Positions 1-12,749 of a stretch of 64,000 nucleotides of DNA are shown here, in pieces (within the stretch, counting starts at the first letter, position 1; each line of letters opens with the position of its first letter). Location of the stretch: contig VCCP01000005.1 in assembly GCA_005765155.1 (NCBI GenBank), positions 2,418,001 through 2,482,000 of the forward strand, given 5' to 3'. The notes below the pieces were generated by a model. It was not told the origin of the DNA. It made no database searches and saw only the letters and a program-made list of their open reading frames with translations. The DNA comes from Zelopaecilomyces penicillatus. Taxonomy: Eukaryota > Ascomycota > Sordariomycetes > Hypocreales > Pseudodiploosporaceae. The position numbers were made by a program, and so were the translations under genes.

Positions 1-2900
1 CCTAATAAAGAATTATTTATTAAATATATTCTTATAAAAAATAGCTAGTCTATTAAGATAATTATAAATATTAAATACTAAATAATTATAAGATCTAAAC
101 TTATATAAAATATTAAAAAGATCTATATATATATAAAAGTATTCCTTTAACTTAAAAATATATATTACTTTAAAGGCTATAAATATATTATTAAAAATAC
201 TATAAAATATAATTTAAAGTAAAGGGTATAATATAAAATTAATAGCTTAATCTTTATTCTTTAATATATATAATAATTAATAAAGCTTAATCAGATAATT
301 ACTTTAATTCTATCCTTATAAGCCTTAAGAAAATAATTATATAATAAAGATAAGGCTATATACTATTAAATCTAAAATATCTATATTAAAATTCTAAGAG
401 AGGATTAATAATAGATTAAGCCAGTCTTATTAAAGGATTATAAAGTAAGATTATTTAGAAAACCCTAGGTTTATTATAAATATAGTATATTTATTAATAT
501 ATTTATAAAATAAACCTATATCTTCTTTAAGCTATACTACTCCTATAATAATAATAAGGCTTATATTTTTAATACTTATTTAAAGGAAAAGTATAAGTAT
601 TCTAAAAATTCTTTATTATTTTAATATTATATATTAATAAAAAGTTAAATAAAGATATAATTAAATAATAATAGAGATTAAAGGAATAAAATAAGATAAT
701 ATAGATATTAAAAAAGGTAATAAAGATAAAAAGGGATAATATATATAAGATACCTTTTTATAAAAAAGAGCTTTATAAATATATAAGGGTTTAAATTAAT
801 AACCCTTTATAATTATATATAATCACTTAATTAAAGGTATCTTTTATTATAAATAGCTCTTCCTTTAAAATATAGCTTTTTATTATATTTAATAGTAATT
901 TATAGTTAATAAATAATATATATTTTTATTTATATACTTTTTAAAGAGATTATCTTCTAGCTTTTATAACTTTTCCTTTTTTATTTTATAACTTAACCCT
1001 TTTAATTTTAGGATTATTAATCTATCTTTTATTCTCTTTAGATTTCTAATATAAATATTATTTAATTATAAAAACTAATTAAGATAATATTTATTCTTAA
1101 TTCCTTAATATTAATTCTATTATAAATATAATTATTCTATATAATATAATTACTTATAAAATTATTTTATTATAAAATAATTATATTAAATTCTTTAATA
1201 ATATTAAATTATCTTCTATAATAAAAATAATAGTAAGTTATAAGGTCTTTCTGGTTTAATATTATTTAATCTTTATAAATTAATACTAATTCTCTTTCCT
1301 ATTTTTAGATTTAAATAATATTTAAAATATAGATTCTAAAAGGGATAAATATAAGCTAGATAAATTACCCTTTTTATTATAAGATATTCTTTATTATTAA
1401 GTTTATAAAAAATATATCTAATACTCTTATATAACTAGTTAAAAGCTAAAGTTCTAAATAATACCTTTAGAAAGATAATCTCTATAATATTTAAGAATAT
1501 CCTATATTAAAATCTATTATAAAAACCTAAATACCTTACCTTATATTTATACTAGCTAAAATAAGGTATATTTATAGATATTTTTTTAATACCTTAATAA
1601 AATAGAAAAAAAGGATCTACTCTTTATTTATTAATTATTATAAGATTATTAATCTAATCTTATATTCTTATTATATATAATCCTTCTTAATTATTATTAT
1701 AACTATTAAGGAGTATATTATATAGCTATATTATTTATATATTTTAATCCTAAATAAATATAATAGATACTATATAAATTATAAATAGGATAGATATATA
1801 AACTATAGGTAGAGAGGACTTTATAATTATCAATCTAAGCTAAAGGATAAAAAAAAGTAAATAACTTTCTTAAAAAAGAATTAAACTAAAGACTTAAAGA
1901 GATTAATTATTCTAGATTTCTTAAATATATTTATTATTCCTTATCTATAAAAATATTAGCTATTAATTTTAAGGATTAAATATATAATAAAATAAGATAT
2001 AAATAAGATAATAAAGGAAAATCCTAATAGGATTTAATAGATATAAGCAGGATTAAATAATTCCTTAATTATTAGAATATAAATTTAATTTAAAAGGGAT
2101 AGGATAAATTAATTTTAGGATAATAGTATTAATTATATAATTTAGATAATTTAATATTAATAAATAAATTAACTTTTAAAGGTATTAATTAATCTTTATA
2201 AAATAAAATAAATTAATAAAAGAATATAATTAATTTAATATAATATTATAAAATATATATATAATAAAATAAAAAAGGGATTTATATAAATAAGAAAGTT
2301 AAAGAAAGATAATATTATAATACTAAAATAATTTATAAGAACTTTTATTTTTAATAGGAATTTAATAAGTTTTTTAAAGTAAAAGGAAAGGTTTTAAGTA
2401 TATAAATATAAGCTTTATTTAGTTCTGGTTAATATAGATATAAAGTAGATCTAAGAATAGGCCTATACTTAAAAGTATAATAAAATTAGATTAATACAGA
2501 TTAAGGAAAGGTTATAAAGGAATAAGATTAATAAAGATTATTTAATTATTAATATAAGAATAATTTAATTATTATAATTAAGGTTTAAGAGTATTAATTA
2601 TCTATTATAATTGATTTAGTATAATTAATTTATATATTAATAATAGAATATTATATATAAAGAGTAAAATTTACTATACCTTTTAAGAAATATTATTAAG
2701 ATCCTCTTTATTAAGGATTTTTAAATAGAATTCAAACCAGGAAATCCTTAATTTAAATATATAAAAAATTATATATATATTTAAAGTAAATATAATTAAT
2801 ATATACTCTTTTAATATTAGATTAGGCCAGGGATTATAATTTTAAATCAAGATTTAATAATTAATAATAAATCTAGAAAATCTTCTTTAAAATCAATATT
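1..2900. other. AT-rich RIP-degraded DNA, unclassified
   Basis: This stretch is almost entirely A and T, with very few CA, TG or CG dinucleotides, which is the footprint expected of RIP. All frames are densely interrupted. Scattered CTT, AGG and AGCT groups are the remaining G/C. I tried reading it as retrotransposon protein with stops taken as former Gln codons and could not recognise a domain with confidence. It may include the 3' part of the minus-strand Gypsy relic that follows, or another decayed element. No gene is supported. Confidence 0.6.
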
Positions 2901-2949
2901 AAAATCAAAATCTTAAGATATTATTTAATTAATAGGTAAATCAAAGTAT

Positions 2950-4310
2950 ATAAAGGGATCTAGTAATCCTAGCCCTCTCTTTTCTTTATATAATTCTTAT
3001 TTATCTTTAAATTTAAAAAGCTATATATTAATATCAGATATTTATTAACTATACTTATCTTTAATAAACTTCTTTAAATGATTTTTAAAATAGGTCTTAT
3101 CCAAAAGAATCCTATCTATTATATAAAGTATATATACTTTAATAATATCTATTTATAAAGTAATTTAATATAAGCTATACCAGTATATTATTATCTTTAT
3201 TATATAGGATTTATCCTATTTCTTAGATATATTATATATAAGTATTAGATTATTTAATACCAGTTAATTATATTTTAATTAAAGTATATATTTATTAATA
3301 GTATTTATTTTTATTACTAGCTTCTTTTTAAAGTTAATTACCTTTTCTTTAGCCTTTATTATATCTTTTAATCTTTTTTCTAATATTTAAATATAAGATT
3401 TAAATAAATCCTTAGTATTAATAATAATATCTTAATTAATAAACCTCTATATTAGAAATTTAACTTTAAATAGTAAGATAAGATTATATCTATATATAAG
3501 ATAAAAGATAAAAAAGCTATAGGATAATTTAATTATAATTCTATTTATAAAAATAATTACTTTAAGGTATCTTATCTATTTAAAATCCCTTTCTAATATC
3601 TTTATTATTATAGATATAAGGCTTTAATAATCAACTTTAATTATAGAATTAATTATAGGATTATACCTAGATATTTAAATATATTTTATATCCTAATTAA
3701 ATAGTATCTAAGGAAGAAGCCTTTTTATTTCAGATCTATTATTAATAATTATATAAAATATAAATCTATATTATTATATTAAGATTATAATAAATCTAAT
3801 TATAGCTTTTAAATTAACCTATTATATTAATTAAACTTTTATTTATCTAATTAAGTTATAGTAAGCTTCTATAAGGAAGTTTATATTATAATCAGATAGT
3901 ATATATTATAAATTAAAGTATACTTTTAATATTAATTATTTAAATAATATTAGAATTACTAATTCTCTGCTTTATTATAATATAAATTTTTAATATTTAA
4001 GGTAATAGGCTATAACTAAGGAAATATTATTTTATATCTTTTTTTAATAATATCTATTAAAGAGAGTTTTAAAGATAATCGCTTTACCTTTATACCTTTA
4101 AGCTATATAATAGCTTACTATTAATTTCTTATAAATAAACAAGTTATTAATAACTAATATAGAATAGTTTCTTTTATAAATTAATCTTAATTAAAGTTTT
4201 TTATCCTTAATAAAGAATCTTTAAGCTTTCTAATATAATATTTTAAATTATATTCTATTAAGATTAGATAATCTCTTTAATAAATATAGGAATCTAATAA
4301 TCTACTAAAA
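2950..4310 (-). pseudogene. Gypsy integrase relic (zinc-binding and core regions)
   Basis: On the minus strand, about 4,035-4,105 reads YKGKAIIFKTLFNRYY, matching the HKGxxxTFxxxxxRYYW pattern at the integrase zinc-binding region. About 3,640-3,690 reads QISRYNPIINSIIKVDY, the decayed form of the core motif usually seen as SAYHPQANGMVERGH. Downstream about 3,500-3,560 an aromatic LFLQIELQLNYPIAFL stretch follows, as in this family. Gly, Glu and Arg positions are replaced in the way expected from G-to-A or C-to-T change. It encodes no working protein. The match to the family is from memory of conserved motifs, not an alignment. Confidence 0.7.
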
Positions 4311-4439
4311 CTCTATAAAATATCCAGATTCCAGTATATTTAATTATATTAACTTAAAATATATATTAATTATATCCTTTAAATCCCTATTAATTTTAAT
4401 ATTTATTTAATTAAATAGCCTTAATCCTTTCTAAGAAAA

Positions 4440-4720
4440 TCTATCTATTATACTATTATTTTTCTTAGGAATATATTTAATAATAAAATCGAATAATATA
4501 ATATAGCTAATCCAGTAAATAATAAAACTATCTAATATATTATAAATAATACTATTAAACTAATATATAAGGATATATATATCTATCTTTAAAATAAATT
4601 ATATATTATAAATATATCCTCTAAGCCTTTAGAGTATAAAAAGAATAGCCTTATACTTTTACTTTATTATATTATAGCTATATTTAGCCTTATTTTAATA
4701 ACTATTTTTAAACCTAATTA
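4440..4720 (-). pseudogene. Gypsy RNase H relic
   Basis: The minus strand can be read through its stops as a Gypsy RNase H: a Tyr-rich start, then RLRGYIYNI, FILKIDIYILIY (from a T/E-DA/H-LVW block), FNSIIYNILDSFIIYWISYI, LFDFIIKYIPKKNNSIIDRFS. The last piece corresponds to the familiar LFDFxVxHVPGxKNxxADxLSR ending. Stops replace Gln or Trp codons. This is the clearest single domain in the left 12 kb and fixes both the strand and the class of the element. Confidence 0.8.
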
Positions 4721-4899
4721 AATATTATTATTTATCCAGGACTTATATTAAAACTATTCCTTATCTTTTAAAGCTAATATTTATTATAAATATAATTTCT
4801 TTACTCTCCTTAAAGAGATTAAATAATATTAAAATAGGGATAGTTATTATTATATCTTTAAGCTTAGCTATTACCTTTAATTATAATCCTTCTTACTCC

Positions 4900-5750
4900 T
4901 AAGAGGCTTTCTTTTATAATAGAGTAATAAAAAGAAGAATAATAATAATAAAGTTATATATTTAAATTTAATAATAACTAATAAATCTAAGAAAGGCTTT
5001 AATATCTATTATATTATAATAAATAAGCTATTCTAGGATTTTAATAATCTTCTTTTTAACTGGTTTCCTTTTAGATATCCTATAAAGAAATCTAATAATA
5101 ATAATTATATTTTAATAATATCTTGATTTCCCTTTTAATATTATATATTTAAAGAGTTTAATATTAAAAAGGATTTTATTAAGATTTTATAAATACTTAA
5201 GTATATATTTTTATACCTTAAAAAAAATCTTTTTATTATTATAAATAGATTATAACCTATATATAATAATATTATTAAGAAAGGGTTTATAAATATCTAG
5301 GATAAGATTAAATAATATTTAAATTATAATTCTTATAAACTAGATTATAGAATTTATAGTACCCTAAGAAAGTATATATATCCTTAAAAACTAATAATAG
5401 AAGAAAATATAATAAAATCCCTATTCTTTTTATTTAATAAGACTTAATTATAATTAGAAAAGAAATCTAATAATAAAAGTATAATATATATAAAGAAATC
5501 TTTATTAAAGAAATCAATACTAGAAAAGATAAATATATCTCTAAAAGTAATAGTATTATATTTTATAATAGTATTAATTAAATAAAGCCTTCTATCCTTT
5601 TTTTTAATAAAGAAATATTAGTTCCTATAAGAGATATAAGACTCTTTTAATATATAATTCTTAAAGTATATCTTTAATAATTCTATAGCTTTTATTTCTA
5701 ATCCTTATAGAATAAGGATAGAATATACCTATTAGATTAAATAAAGAATT
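4900..5750 (-). pseudogene. Gypsy reverse transcriptase relic with damaged catalytic box
   Basis: About 5,225-5,340 on the minus strand reads FIRIIIQILFNLILDIYKPF followed by LNNIIIYRL, matching the part of fungal Gypsy RT around PFLDDI. The two catalytic Asp codons (GAT) are now AAT (Asn), exactly the G-to-A change RIP leaves on this strand. The RT therefore could not work even if its stops were ignored. Exact domain limits are approximate. Confidence 0.65.
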
Positions 5751-5999
5751 ATTTTAATGATTTAAGGAGATATAATTAATAAATTAAATATTCTATTTTC
5801 TTTAAATTATTAAAATAAAGCCTATTTTTTATTATAAAGAATCTCTAAAAAAATATTAATCTCTTATTAAATTAATATATTCTTAATTTAAAAAAGGATT
5901 TCCTTAAGGTATTCTTTATAAAATTAAGATCTCTTAAATATATTAAAGAACTTTAAGATAATATATTTAATAAAGGATATATTTAGATTAATTCTTCTC

Positions 6000-8900
6000 T
6001 TTACTTTCTTTTATTTCTTCTTTTTTTAAAATAAATTATTATTAAATATAGATCTATCTAAAAAAATATTATTAATAAGATTAATTTATTAATCTTCTTC
6101 TTATATAAGATATATATATATACCTTAAAGGGATTATATAATTAATATATTTCTTTTCTTTTAGATTTCTTCTTTTTCTTTAAAAAATCTAATTTAGTCT
6201 TTATTACTTTTAAAGTTTTAATATATTACTTTATAGACTCTATTAATATATACTTAATAATTACTTTATTATTATTAAAGATAAGCTCTATTAATATTTC
6301 TTTATTATCCTTAAAAAGCTATTCTAAATTAATTAATTCCTTATTATTAACTATATCTTTAATAATATAATTAATATTTAATTTTTTAAGGAATTAGATT
6401 TATTTTATTCCTAATAAATAATACCTATAATAAAAATAATTACTTATACTTATCTTATTTAATACTATATATATAAATCTCTACTCTTTTAAGAATAATT
6501 AAATAATAATTTAATTATTTTAATAAATAATATCCTTAAAATAAAGGGTATTATAACTCTATTTAATACTATATATAAATAAATAAATATCTAAATAATT
6601 TTTATATAGAATTAAACTTCTATTTCCTTAATTATTTAAATAATCTATTTAGAGAATAATATTATTTTAACCTTAATTAAATTATATTTAACCCTATATT
6701 TCTTAGCTAGTAATTTTAAAATAATATTATCTTTAAAGCTTAAATTAATAAATATATTTACTACTTTTCTTTCTTAAGAATTAATCCTAATTTAGATCTT
6801 AAGTATTTATTATATATTTAATAATTCATAGCTAACCAAATATATTTAAGTAATCTTATAAGATACCTTATTAAAAAAAAAACTTATATTATTATAAAGA
6901 TTATCTTTAACCAGTTCTAGAATATAGAAATAATATAAGCCTAATAAATCTATATTATCTTAACCTTAATTATATAATACTATTTAATATTAATTATAAT
7001 TAAAAAGGGCTTTTTCTTATATTTTAATTATAGCTATAATATTAATATATAATTATTTAATTAGTTTATTAAAGAAGGCTTTATTATACCTTATCTATAA
7101 ATAAACTTAAATTACTCCTATTATATTCTTTAGCTTTATTAAAAATATAGGATTGTCTAATCTATTCCTAAAGATATAAAGGATTTTTATTATATCTTTA
7201 GCTTAATCTAATAGATCCTAGCTTATAATTATTCTAAGCTCTAAATTAAGATTAATTAATATATAAAATAATATAATAATTATCTTTATAAGTAAGGTCT
7301 CCTTTAGTTTTAATTAATAGTAAGGAAATCTTATATTTTAATCTATTATTTATAATATATTCTTAGATATAATTACTAGATTAAAAGGTATTATCCTATT
7401 TAATATTAAGATAATCTTAGAAATAGATTCCTAATATATAATAATTAAAGATTTAATTAATTCTTTATTATTATCTTTTTATCTCTTTTTTTTATTAATA
7501 TTTATATTAATTATATATATTAATACTATTTAATCCTTTATATCTTTATATTAAGAAAATAATATAAAAAAAGTTTAGATTATATTTTTATTAAATATAA
7601 TATTTAAGTATTATAACTTTATAGATTATTATTTAAGGCTTAGGTAAAAGATATATTTTCTAAAGATTATATCTTTATATTTATTTAATACCTATTTAAA
7701 GTATTAAAAGGCTTTAGCTTTAATTAAAAAAATAAAGGATATAATTATATAATTAAAGAAGTTAATAGCTTAAGCTATTATAAGCTTTTAATAATATCCT
7801 TTTATTTTAAGGAATTATTATATAATAATAAAAGGAATTATACTTTAGCTTATAATATATCCTAGATTTAATATTCTAGTATATAAATTATATATATAAA
7901 ACCCAAGTTTAATATTATATATTAATTTATTATAATAAAAGGGAAAATAGCTTAATAAATTATAATACTAATAATTATTCTTATCTTATCTCCCTTAAAA
8001 AGAAAAGATATTAAAATCTTTATTATTATTAAGATTAAATATTATCTAATTAAATAAAAAACTTATTAAGCCTTTATACTATAAATTCTTATTAATATAT
8101 ATATTAATATCTATTTATATTTTAATAATTATTTAAATAATATCTTCTTTAATAGCTATATTAATCTTAAGATTATTAATAAGCTTAATTAATTCTTTTA
8201 TATCTATTAATTTAGCTTTAAGGGATATAATCTTAATAATAATTAAAAAGATTTTTTCTTTAAGGTAAAGGTTCTATATAATCAGATTCTTTATTATAAT
8301 AATTTAATTAAGTATTACTCTAATAATAATTATATTTACCTAGTTCCTAAGATTATTAGAAATCTTATATTATTTAATAATTAATTTAATAATTATTTAA
8401 CTATTAAAATATCCTTAAAGCTATTTATATAATATCTTCTTAAGTTTATAAAGATTATTAATAGAATTTATTTAAATAATTTTAATAAGGAGCCTTACTA
8501 ATATAATCTTATATAATATATAAGATAATAGTTTTAAATCCTTTTAATTTAAATTATATTAAGAAATATAAAATCTATACCTATTAAACTAATCCAGAAT
8601 ATCTTTAATAGATTTTAGATATTATTATTTAAATACTTTTAAATAATCTTTATATAATCTTAATTATTATAAATCTTTTTTAAAAAAATAATTCTTTAAT
8701 ACTTCTTTAGCTTTTATTTATAAAAGATTATAAATAAATCCCTAGATAATATCTTTATAGGTATTAATTATATAATATATAAAATAATTATATTTCTCTT
8801 TATTAATTATATTATTATCTTTTATTTTAAGCTTATAGCTTAAAAGATATTTAATAATATTAATCTTATTAAAATATTTAATAAGCTTAAGATTAATAAT

Positions 8901-10440
8901 ATATTTCTTAGATTTATTTATAATAAGAATATCCTTAAAACTATTAAGAAGAATAATATTAATCTTAATAATATTTTATTAAAAACTCTTAATAATATTA
9001 TTCCTTAGTTAATTAATTAATTATAAGTATAGTCTATTAAGGGAAAGGCTATTAAAATTTATAATAAATATTATATTAGATAAAGGAATACTTAAAGTAA
9101 GGATATTAAGGGTAATAATCTTAGGAATAATAATTCTAATAATAGAATTAAAGCTATTTAAAGGTTTTCTTTTTTAATATAAAGAATATCTATTTAAATT
9201 AAGGGCTAGTAATATATTAAAAAGATTAAATAATAATAAAGGCTTCCTATTATAAAGGTATTTAAATATTTAATTTAAGAAGGAGTTATCTTAACTCTTA
9301 TATAGTAATACCTTATTGATTATATCTTAATATTAATATAAAACCTTTCCTTTAAGGATAGATATTATACTTAAATTAAGAATAATAATTCTTATATTAT
9401 TATAATTAAATAATATCTTATTTCTAAAATATTAAGATTACTTTTAAATAGAAAGCTTCTTTAATACTAAGAATAAGATTTATAAAAAAAGAAAAAAGAT
9501 AAAAATATTTCCTAAGATTAACTAAACTATTAAAATATTAATCTATAATATAAAAAAGTAAAACTAAGGATTAATATATAATTAATACTATTTATTATTG
9601 ATTAAGTAATTAATATTAAAAGCTATATAAACTAATTATTTATAGTGATTTATTTTATATTTATTTATATTTTAAGTAAGTAAAATTAATAAGTTTAGGG
9701 TACCTTATTTTTTTAATTTAATATTTAGTATATAAATTATTTTTTATAAATATTCTAGTTAAAAGCTTATCTTAGGATTAAATATTTCTTTATTTTTTCT
9801 TTTAATAATTTAATATTCTATAATATTAGATTTTAATAAAAAAAATTAATAATATTTTATTATTTAATTAGAATAGTATATAATATCCCTGCTTTATAGA
9901 TTTTAAATTTTTTAATAAATAAGCTTAGCTTTTTTATTTTTAGATTTCTAGGCTATTATTCTTAAAAATATTTCTTAATTATATTGATTAAAAGATCTTA
10001 TAAAGATATCTATAATAATTCTTCTTAAACTAATCTTTATAATAATTTAAAAATATCCTTAAATATATTATATTATTAATCTAGTATTAATTAATCCTTT
10101 TAATAATAAAATAAATAAGATATCCCTTTATCTTAATTACTAGTTTTAATAAAAGGAAAATAATATATATAATAATATTAATACTACCTATAGAACTATA
10201 AGATAATTTTAGAATAATTATATAGCTAGTATAATCTATAAAGATTAAATAAATAAAAAAACTATAAAGCAGTGATATAATAAATTAAATTTAAGGGATT
10301 AATTAATTATCTTATAATTAATTAAATAAAGAAGATAGCTTTTTAATAGCTAGTCTTTTAAATATACTAGAAAATTCTTAGATAGAAAAGAAAAAAACTT
10401 AAATTTGATAATATCTCCCTATTTAAATAAGCTCAGGTAT
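6000..10440. other. AT-rich RIP-degraded DNA, probably 5' part of the minus-strand Gypsy element
   Basis: The sequence continues without a compositional break from the Gypsy RT relic and should hold that element's protease and gag if it was once complete, but I recognise no protease or zinc-knuckle motif with confidence. All frames are closed by stops. Around 10,380-10,440 the base composition rises slightly. No gene and no clear LTR boundary is seen. Confidence 0.45.
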
Positions 10441-12450
10441 AGCTTATCTATTTATATAGTTCAATCCCTTTAAGTGCAGCTTATACAGCTACAGCTTAAT
10501 TAACTAGTAAAAGGGTGTGTTTAACCCAGTTATTAAACTAGCTATTAAATTATAATAAATTAACCTATTATATTAAAAACCTATTTATTTTAATACTCTT
10601 TTTAATAGGCTATATAATACATAGCTAGCTTTTTATAAGGGGTTTTTATAGATTTAATAAGATTATAAAACCTTAAGAAACAAGGCCTATTAAAGCCTTA
10701 CTTAGCCTATTAATAGATATAGCCTTAATTATAAGATAATTTATCTTAAATAGCTTATTAACTAATTCCTATCTAATATAATAGAATTTAAAAAAATATA
10801 TTTAATTTAAATATATTAATTAGGATTTTTTAATATTATTTATAAAGGCTATATTATTATAATATAGGTTTATAAACTATTAAAAAGGGATTTTTAGCTT
10901 TATAAAAAGCTTAAAGAGTTATTTTAATTCTTTTATAATCTTTATTAAAGTATTAGATTTAGCTTTTATAATTAAAAGGGCTATAATAATCTATCTTTTT
11001 ATTTTTTAATAAATAGATTTATTAATTAATTTAAAAAATATCTATAAATAGATTTATTAATAATTTTATAATCTATAAAATTATTATTTAAATAGCTTAA
11101 TAATTAAAAAGCTAGCTATTTAATTTATCAAGGGCTTATAGCCTTATAAAAAATAACTAATTCTTTTAAAACCTTTTAAATATTTTAAAAGATTTTTAAT
11201 TATATTATAATAATTAATATAGCTCTTTTATATATATTAAAATAACTATTAAATTAAAAAGGCTATATTAAGCCTAAAAAGTAATATAAGATATATTAAA
11301 GTCTTTATAATCTATTAATAAATCTATTAATTAATAAGATTTAAAGCCTTATTTATAGCCTTTTTTAATACTCTAGATTATAAAGGGATAACTATAAAAA
11401 TTATATCTTATAATTAAAAGTATTATAAAACTTTATTAATATATTAAGATTAATATAATTATAGCTCTTTTTAAGCCTTATTATAATTAATTTAAATCCT
11501 TAAGAAAAGGCTATAAGGCCTTTATCTTTTATAATAAAGATCTTATTTAATATATATTTTAGCTTATTTATATAAAGTAAATTAAGCCTTATAATAAAGT
11601 AGTTATTAATATAGATAATAATAAATATATTAGCTTAAAAATTAATAAATATAACTAGATTTAAGATTATAGATTAAAACTTATAATTAATTAATTATTT
11701 AATTAATTATTATTATTATTTATAAGTGCTTTATTTTAGATTATAAAGAGCCTTTTTTAATAAAATAATTTATTTTATAATAGGGTTATAGTTTAATTTA
11801 ATTAATAAAGCTATTAAAAAACGATTTTAAGGGTTTAAATCTTTATAAAAAAAAGAAAAATCTTTTAAAATTCTATAAAAATATCCTTAAATAATTAATT
11901 ATTTAAAAAAGCCTTTATAAAGTTAATTTATTTAATTTTTTAATTATAAAGGCTTTTAAAGCTAATAAAATCTATTAGATAAAAAGGATATTAATAAATA
12001 TAAAGATTTTAAAATAATCTTTTTCTTTAATTTATATAAAGCCTTTTATAATAAGCCTAGCCTTATATTTAAAAAGCTGATTTTATATATTCTTTTTAAG
12101 CTTAAATATAAGCTTAGTTTTAGGATTTTTCTATTTTTTAAGATTTTTAAAATAAGAATAAAATATATAATTTTTATTTATAAAAGCTAATAAAATTTAT
12201 TATAAATAATATTAATTTATTCCTTTTTAATAAGGTTTTTTAAAGCTTATTTTTAATTAATTAATTTTAAAATTAATTTTATAATATATTTTATATTTAA
12301 TTTATAATAAATATTTATAAAATAAATAAAATTAAGCTATATTAATTTAGAATCTTTTTATTAATATTTAAGCTATTTAATAGGCTATAATAATTATATT
12401 AAAAGCTATAATATAAGCTATAATAAAGACTATAATAATAATAATAAAGA
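10440..12450. other. AT-rich degraded DNA of unknown origin
   Basis: A short less-biased patch at about 10,430-10,530 contains CAGCTTATACAGCTACAGC-like repeats. From 10,568 to 10,595 a 28-base stretch is identical to 31,702-31,729. The rest is AT-rich with GCTTTA/AGCCTT groups and no recognisable domain. It ends at the first LTR of the tandem Gypsy pair. Confidence 0.4.
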
Positions 12451-12646
12451 TTTATTATAATTATCTATATCAGACTATCGAAACAGTTATCCTATTATAA
12501 TTATTAGATTATATTATCGGATACTATATATATTATAATAGTTAAATAATTAGATTATTTATTCCTTCACTTATCTAATCAGATTATTAAATAGCTAGAA
12601 CACTATATTAGATAGAAGAATAAAGGTATCCTTTTTATATATAATA
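12450..12646 (+). repeat. LTR 1 (5' LTR of first tandem Gypsy copy)
   Basis: It aligns with LTR 2 over TTAGATTATATTATC, the TAGATAGAAGAATAAAGG block, and the CTTTTTATATA end. Its first 40 bases instead match LTR 3 (shared CAG/TAG..GTTATCC block). It lacks the second TCTTAATCAGATTATTAGAT segment present in LTRs 2 and 3. The terminal bases are uncertain because TG..CA ends would be altered by RIP. The bases just after it (ACTAATAGTAATTGC) are matched after LTR 2 and may be the old primer-binding region. Confidence 0.65.
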
Positions 12647-12749
12647 ACTAATAGTAATTGCTTATAATAATTATATAACCCCTATCCCTATATAATTATT
12701 ATTGAATTTTTTTTACTTTACTTAATAAATTCTTCTCTTTTAATAGTTT

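Larger units (their letters stand above)
2900..6000 (-). mobile_element. RIP-degraded Ty3/Gypsy retrotransposon, pol region
   Basis: Read on the minus strand with TAA/TAG taken as former Gln codons, this region carries the Ty3/Gypsy order RT, RNase H, integrase from high to low coordinates. It resembles a common Pezizomycotina Gypsy group whose RT catalytic box is PFLDDI rather than YVDDI. The element is dead, with dozens of stops. Its gag and 5' LTR should lie to the right (above 6 kb) and its 3' LTR to the left, but I could not delimit either. It is a different family from the tandem pair at 12.4-30.2 kb. Confidence 0.75.

Noticed and set aside
12430..12470. Target site duplication around the tandem Gypsy array
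   Set aside because: The bases before LTR 1 (AAAGATT) and after LTR 3 (CTTTTAAAG) do not give a clear 4-6 base match, and the LTR 1 start is uncertain by a few bases.
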